Assembly (NCBI GenBank): GCA_038237895.1
Contig: JBBRYE010000018.1
Span: 1 to 36,444, forward strand
Length of the DNA stretch: 36,444 bases
Direction of reading: 5' to 3'
Source of the DNA: Pseudopedobacter sp038237895
GTDB taxonomy: Bacteria; Bacteroidota; Bacteroidia; Sphingobacteriales; Sphingobacteriaceae
In this document: positions 32,374 to 36,444 of the stretch, piece by piece
Layout: each line of letters begins with the position of its first letter
Numbering within the stretch: position 1 is the stretch's first letter
Translations under genes and position numbers: made by a program
Notes under the pieces: model-generated
Told to the model about the DNA's origin: nothing
The model's database searches: none
Seen by the model: only the letters and a program-made list of their open reading frames with translations

Positions 32374-33159
32374 CTAAGAATTCATTTTTAGTTTTCTTTT
32401 ACGCGTTTGTTTTGGCTTGGGCAAATCTTCTTCTTTAATATCTTGGGTTTTTTTTTGTTCCGTTTGTGAATTGCTTTTTGCAACAATATCATTTTGAAAA
32501 TCTTGCCTTTTTACGCTGTGCATCTTTTGATCGTAGATGTTGATGTTTTTGTACTGAGGAACAGCCTCAATAAAATACTTGGAATCTTTTCCATCCTTAT
32601 CGATTCCCACCTGTTGCACATTTCCTTTTTCTAAAGAACTTATTAGATTTTTCTTTTGGTCAGGGTCATTTAATACTTTGATGGAATAATTAGATAGTGT
32701 TTTTTCTAAATCATACCCGTACTTCTCACTAAACTGTTGTAGTTTGAAACTTCCATTTTTGTATGGAGAGTTAAAATCAACCTTAATCCAAGCTTTATAT
32801 TTTTCTCCTTCTTTGTTAACCAAATCTTTATGAACAGAACGCCCTTCTAGCAAATTAAATGCTTCTTTAGCAGTTATGCCGTTCCCCTTATTAATATAAA
32901 AAGCTTGGTCTTTATTTGTTTCTTTTTGCCCGTTGGATAAAGACGCATCGTATTTATTGAAGAAATACATATCCGTTGAATCCGATTTTTTAAAATGAAG
33001 TACAAAATTCATTTTGTTGTTAAAATGAGGGATTTCGCAACTTAATTTAAAATCGTTTTTCTGGGACTTGATGTTTTTTTCTAACTCTGAGTTCATCTTC
33101 TCGCCAAATCCAAAATACTTTAAATTGGACTTTAAATAATCTAAATTTTGAGTGTTCAT
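32374..33159 (-). CDS. Conjugative-element accessory protein (261 aa) at the end of the tra operon
   Basis: A 261-residue cytoplasmic protein without signal peptide. It has a central segment KAWIKVDFNSPYKNGSFKLQ then FSEKYGYDLEKTLSNYSIKV that resembles DUF3945-type proteins carried by Bacteroidota conjugative elements, and a basic, Lys/Pro-rich tail (LPKPKQTRKRKLK). The resemblance is from memory and needs a profile search. It starts 3 bases after traN, where CTnDOT-type operons normally place traO, which is not seen. Confidence 0.6.
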   Translation of the reverse strand: MNTQNLDYLKSNLKYFGFGEKMNSELEKNIKSQKNDFKLSCEIPHFNNKMNFVLHFKKSDSTDMYFFNKYDASLSNGQKETNKDQAFYINKGNGITAKEAFNLLEGRSVHKDLVNKEGEKYKAWIKVDFNSPYKNGSFKLQQFSEKYGYDLEKTLSNYSIKVLNDPDQKKNLISSLEKGNVQQVGIDKDGKDSKYFIEAVPQYKNINIYDQKMHSVKRQDFQNDIVAKSNSQTEQKKTQDIKEEDLPKPKQTRKRKLKMNS

Positions 33160-33162
33160 AAT

Positions 33163-33951
33163 TTATTTGTTTTGTTTTAAAATTGATTGAATAGACTTCG
33201 CTTTTAAGATAACTTTTTGTGAGACCTGTAAATAAGAATGTCGTCCACCGTTCTTCTCATATATTTCTATAAAAAGCCCTCTATCTTCTGTTAAAGGAAA
33301 TTTGTTGAGTACATAAACATAGTTTTGTTGAGTTTTGGATTTAATATGACTGTATTCTGAACCAATAACCTGAATTGGATAAAGCTCTCTTTCTTGAGTA
33401 ACCGTTCTTTTTGCTTTTTTTAAATCTCGTACATAGAACCTTATAAAATCTATATCGTAATTGATGTTGGATTGATTATCCAAACGAAGTTTTAAGAAAA
33501 GACTATCGCCAGAAACAAAGACTTTACCGATGCTAACCTTAATTTTCCCTACTAAGGATTTATCAATTGAGGAAGTTTTCTTTCGAAGTCTTAAAATTTC
33601 ACCAAAATTGTTTTTTTTAGTTTCAACTTTTAAAATGGGTTTTGGGTGTGTTGCTTTAAGATGCTTACCTGCTCTCCCGTAGGAATACAAAACGTTAAAT
33701 TCAAATTGTGCCCCATCATCGGTCTTGATTTTTAAATCAGTCGGAGTAAAATTAGCGGAGTTGGATTTTAATAAAATAGTTTGTCCTTTAACCTCAAATA
33801 CTAATGAATTTTTTACTTCACTAACTGAGGCTATGGAATGGTTAAATTCTAGAATCGTTAATTTATCTTGTGATACATAAACGGTATCTTTTGCAGATGC
33901 AAAATTGCAAAATCCCAAAAGGGCAATAGTTAATAATTTTAATGATTTCAT
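33163..33951 (-). CDS. traN: Conjugative transposon protein TraN (DUF4138 family)
   Basis: A 262-residue exported protein with signal peptide MKSLKLLTIALLGFCNFASA. The mature part begins DTVYVSQDKLTILEFNHSIA, and later VSGDSLFLKLRLDNQSNINYD (in part), IDFIRFYVRDLKKAKRT and KSIQSIL are typical of TraN. It is an outer part of the type IV secretion channel that moves DNA between cells. It follows traM after 2 bases. Confidence 0.88.
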   Translation of the reverse strand: MKSLKLLTIALLGFCNFASAKDTVYVSQDKLTILEFNHSIASVSEVKNSLVFEVKGQTILLKSNSANFTPTDLKIKTDDGAQFEFNVLYSYGRAGKHLKATHPKPILKVETKKNNFGEILRLRKKTSSIDKSLVGKIKVSIGKVFVSGDSLFLKLRLDNQSNINYDIDFIRFYVRDLKKAKRTVTQERELYPIQVIGSEYSHIKSKTQQNYVYVLNKFPLTEDRGLFIEIYEKNGGRHSYLQVSQKVILKAKSIQSILKQNK

Positions 33952-33953
33952 GG

Positions 33954-35081
33954 CTATATTTTTTTTTGATTGTTATCTTTTAATAGTAATTGATATCCTG
34001 CTTTAATTTTCACCCTTACTTGCTTCACTTTTTTGCTAAAAAGTCCTTTTGCCGCCTGCAAACCTGCGGTTGCCGCTTGTGCTGGAATGGAAGGATCCAT
34101 CGTCATGATCTGTAAACTCTGAATTGCATCATCAACACCTTTTTTAGAAGCATCGCGACCTAACGCTCCAGGAATATACAGTCCTTCTATACCATCCAAA
34201 TCATAAGCGGACAACGATATAGGAAGGATAAAATCATTATATCGCAAACTTTTAAGGTTAATTTGTAAGCGTTCATCATCAATTGAAGCAATGCCATATA
34301 TGAAATGATTTTTGGGAATAATCATATCGTTTATAATGATAGAATCCAATAAACGCAGTTTGATTACAGACCCTGAAACAACTTCTTGGTCTTGATGGAT
34401 AGTAACTTTAATCGTATTTGAAAGTGGAGTAACCCCAGAATAATCCTGTTTCGAATTCAAGTCTTTCAGCTTTTTTGATCCAGAATTGATAGATTGAACA
34501 GTAAATCCACTAGATGAATTATTTTCCTTTTTTAATTTCTCCCTTGCTCTTCCCGGATTTTGTATGTCTTTAATTTTTTCTAAAACAGCATCCACTTGTT
34601 GCATTTCGGGATCATCATTTCCACTATTCATATTTGCCATCAAATATTCCAATCTTTCAACATCTTTTCCCATCCCATTTTCTTTCCTAACTGAATTTGT
34701 GAAAGCTGGTTGTGATTGAGTTGGTTGGTTCAAAACAGAATTAAGCTTAGCAATTTTTTCTTCTATCTCTGTAACTGAATGATCACTTTGATTTGTGGTG
34801 GAGTCAAAATAACCTAAACTGTTATTTGATGCTGAAAGCTTATTATTTTCTTTAGCCAAGGCAGCATAAGCACTCCACTTATCGTCCTTCTTTTGATTAT
34901 CAAATTTTGCAGTCGGTAAACTAAAGTTGAATCCCTTTTGAGCTTTTTGATTAGCTGACAATTCCTTTTTACCACCACCTAATGACCAAAATGCCATAGT
35001 TACAAATGGACATACCAGTAATGGCAGAAAGAGTAAAAATTTTCTTTTTTTGAGCGTTTCCGCTGAGTGTTGTGTTTTCAT
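33954..35081 (-). CDS. traM: Conjugative transposon protein TraM
   Basis: A 375-residue VirB10-like channel protein. One membrane helix lies near the N-terminus (FLLFLPLLVCPFVTMAFWSL), followed by a long polar, low-complexity spacer through the periplasm (about 35-215) and a C-terminal beta domain (VTIHQDQEVVSGSVIKLRLL, IPKNHFIYGIASIDDERLQI, LGRDASKKGVDDAIQSL) characteristic of TraM. It connects the inner-membrane and outer-membrane parts of the transfer channel. Spacing to traL is 15 bases. Confidence 0.92.
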   Translation of the reverse strand: MKTQHSAETLKKRKFLLFLPLLVCPFVTMAFWSLGGGKKELSANQKAQKGFNFSLPTAKFDNQKKDDKWSAYAALAKENNKLSASNNSLGYFDSTTNQSDHSVTEIEEKIAKLNSVLNQPTQSQPAFTNSVRKENGMGKDVERLEYLMANMNSGNDDPEMQQVDAVLEKIKDIQNPGRAREKLKKENNSSSGFTVQSINSGSKKLKDLNSKQDYSGVTPLSNTIKVTIHQDQEVVSGSVIKLRLLDSIIINDMIIPKNHFIYGIASIDDERLQINLKSLRYNDFILPISLSAYDLDGIEGLYIPGALGRDASKKGVDDAIQSLQIMTMDPSIPAQAATAGLQAAKGLFSKKVKQVRVKIKAGYQLLLKDNNQKKI

Positions 35082-35096
35082 AATTATTATTTATTG

Positions 35097-35297
35097 TTAA
35101 AAAATTACATTTAATATCAAGTAGATGGAGGAAAAACTAAACAGAATGCAGATGATAATTAGCAATACTTTGTTATTAGTTTGGGTAAAATCTGCCGATT
35201 TTTTATTTAGATAATCTGCAAGTTTCCTCTTCATCTTTTTATTGATTTTATTCATTTCTGATAAATCATTTTTATCAATTTTTTTTTTCAAATTCAT
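35097..35297 (-). CDS. traL: Small membrane protein in TraL position
   Basis: A 66-residue protein: a strongly basic N-terminal half (KMKRKLADYLNKKSADFTQ) and one membrane helix near the C-terminus (VLLIIICILFSFSSIYLILN). Size, topology and place between traK and traM match TraL of CTnDOT-type systems, but the sequence alone is too short to prove it. It starts 5 bases after traK. Confidence 0.65.
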   Translation of the reverse strand: MNLKKKIDKNDLSEMNKINKKMKRKLADYLNKKSADFTQTNNKVLLIIICILFSFSSIYLILNVIF

Positions 35298-35302
35298 ATC
35301 GT

Positions 35303-35914
35303 TTAATTTGGATTAATATCTTGGTTGCTCAATATTTTCCAACCTTCAATCAAAAACCCATGTGAATTATTATCCGATCTACCCACATTTCTGAGGTATC
35401 CTTCTGTAATTAGACTCCGTGTTGTTTTAGAAGTTGACCGTATAAGATTTTCTGTTGCAAAACATCGGAAATAATATGGGTTTTGGTTAACATCTATCTG
35501 GATGCTATCTACTTCAATAACTTGACTAATATTTGCCGAAATTAGATTGGTGTAAAATCCACTTTCCTTTAAATTATCATATTGTGCTTTGGCTGATTGG
35601 TCGGCTAGATAAAGCGCTTTTCCAATATTTTTTTCGATGACCTTATCATCAGGGTCGAGGGAGAAAAAGTATTTATGAAATGTGGCGATATGGTCTTTTG
35701 CTTCTACTTCTATATTATCTTTTCTATTAGAAGAAATTGCTTCCAATGCCTTACCATTAGTTAAAATATATATCCTGCTATTGGCTGTTTCAATCGCTTG
35801 AAAACTTTTAACTAATGCAAACCCTGATAACAGCAAACAAACTGTCAATAGCCCTATACTAAAGATTTTGATGTGCTTAAAGGCACTGTCAATATTTTTT
35901 AATTGCTGAAACAT
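35303..35914 (-). CDS. traK: Conjugative transposon protein TraK
   Basis: A 203-residue VirB8-like protein. MFQQLKNIDSAFKHIKIF leads into a membrane helix (about 18-40), then a periplasmic domain with HIATFHKYFFSLDPDD, IGKALYLADQSAKAQYDNLK and a closing HGFLIEGWKILSNQ, all typical of TraK. It is a scaffold of the transfer channel. It starts 15 bases after the traJ stop. Confidence 0.93.
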   Translation of the reverse strand: MFQQLKNIDSAFKHIKIFSIGLLTVCLLLSGFALVKSFQAIETANSRIYILTNGKALEAISSNRKDNIEVEAKDHIATFHKYFFSLDPDDKVIEKNIGKALYLADQSAKAQYDNLKESGFYTNLISANISQVIEVDSIQIDVNQNPYYFRCFATENLIRSTSKTTRSLITEGYLRNVGRSDNNSHGFLIEGWKILSNQDINPN

Positions 35915-35929
35915 AATGTTGGTTTTTAA

Positions 35930-36444
35930 TTATTTACCTGATAGTTTATCCTTTTGAAAACTTGATTTATCATCATCAAAATAGTTTGAATTGTCACCGA
36001 AGCTGGACATACTTTTTGACACCTTTTGCCATTGATTCCCCAATGAATCTGCCGCCATACCCATTCCTGCTTTGCCAATACTAATTGTACTTTGTGAAGT
36101 TCGGGCAAACAAATTGTTTACTTTATTAAGTAGAGAGTTTCCGCCACCAGCATGTACAATGTAATTCGCCACACCAGGAACTGTTAAATAACCAACAATT
36201 CCAATCAACATAAATATGAGGTATGCCGTATCAGTAGAACTAAAAAATGTATCACCTGTATTTTGAACTTGGGAAATATCCATCTGAAGCATATTCTCTT
36301 GGATTTTACCCAAAATAGAACTGAAAATATTGGAGACTGGAAGCCATAGAAAAACATTAATATATCTAGCAAGCCAAACGGTTAACGTATGCTGAAAACC
36401 ATCAAATACTGCAAAGCCAAAAACCAAAGGGCCTAAGATGGCGA
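35930..36444 (-). CDS. traJ: Conjugative transposon protein TraJ, C-terminal part (cut by the window edge)
   Basis: The frame is open to the right edge (AILGPLVFGFAVFDGFQ at the edge), so this is the last about 170 residues of a larger VirB6-like membrane protein. Visible are membrane segments in LTVWLARYINVFLWLPVSNI and YLIFMLIGIVGYLTVPGVAN, then YIVHAGGGNSLL and a polar cytoplasmic tail. These match TraJ. Position ahead of traK supports this. Confidence 0.88.
   Translation of the reverse strand, partial: AILGPLVFGFAVFDGFQHTLTVWLARYINVFLWLPVSNIFSSILGKIQENMLQMDISQVQNTGDTFFSSTDTAYLIFMLIGIVGYLTVPGVANYIVHAGGGNSLLNKVNNLFARTSQSTISIGKAGMGMAADSLGNQWQKVSKSMSSFGDNSNYFDDDKSSFQKDKLSGK

Noticed and set aside
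1..36444. CRISPR array or complete tRNA/rRNA gene
   Set aside because: No regularly spaced short repeats were seen, and only a 27-base tRNA 3' end was found.

Overview
The window is AT-rich DNA from a member of the Bacteroidota, most likely a Sphingobacteriaceae (Pedobacter-like) soil or water bacterium. The evidence is a secreted protein with a type IX secretion (T9SS) C-terminal domain, a CTnDOT-type tra gene block (TraJ-K-L-M-N), and a DUF932 plus stand-alone RadC/JAB pair of the kind carried on Bacteroidota mobile elements. The genus is inference; no rRNA gene is present.

Layout. 1-1817: 3' part of a CrtI-like oxidoreductase fused to a ferredoxin-reductase-like domain. 2320-11351, all minus strand and tightly packed: a defence operon read RadC/JAB, HsdR, an HNH protein with a DndB-like DGQH motif, HsdM, HsdS, SIR2-domain protein. 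11352-14021: mobile-element backbone (a structured, apparently non-coding plus-strand region with a strong terminator, DUF932, two very small genes, a 155-aa protein, and a second structured gap). 14022-17524: a divergent DNA-damage module, with SRAP/YedK, a 79-aa protein and DUF72 on the minus strand, and a UmuD-like protein plus UmuC polymerase on the plus strand. 17884-22026: a 1380-aa secreted multidomain protein with a PHP-type phosphoesterase domain and a T9SS tail. 23013-26797: the high-affinity phosphate operon (a 35-aa membrane microprotein, PstS, PstC, PstA, PstB) behind a candidate Pho box. 26800-30660: a decayed stretch with a broken ECF sigma factor gene, a two-copy tandem repeat with scattered partial copies, a hybrid histidine kinase, a gene remnant and a tRNA 3'-end scar. 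30661-36444: the left end of a conjugative element with the tra operon running off the right edge.

How the genes work together. The type I restriction system has two extra proteins, the HNH/DGQH protein between HsdR and HsdM and a SIR2 NAD-hydrolase candidate behind HsdS. One-base overlaps and gaps of 4-7 bp argue that these five genes are co-expressed; this composite is the best candidate for an under-described defence system. The SRAP/UmuDC module handles abasic sites and damaged templates, and its UmuD-like subunit lacks the catalytic serine segment. The plus-strand structure at 11398-11660 can form mutually exclusive pairings like an attenuator, yet no plus-strand gene follows it, so an untranslated RNA is the simplest reading. 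All functional statements rest on motif reading by eye; no database search was possible.
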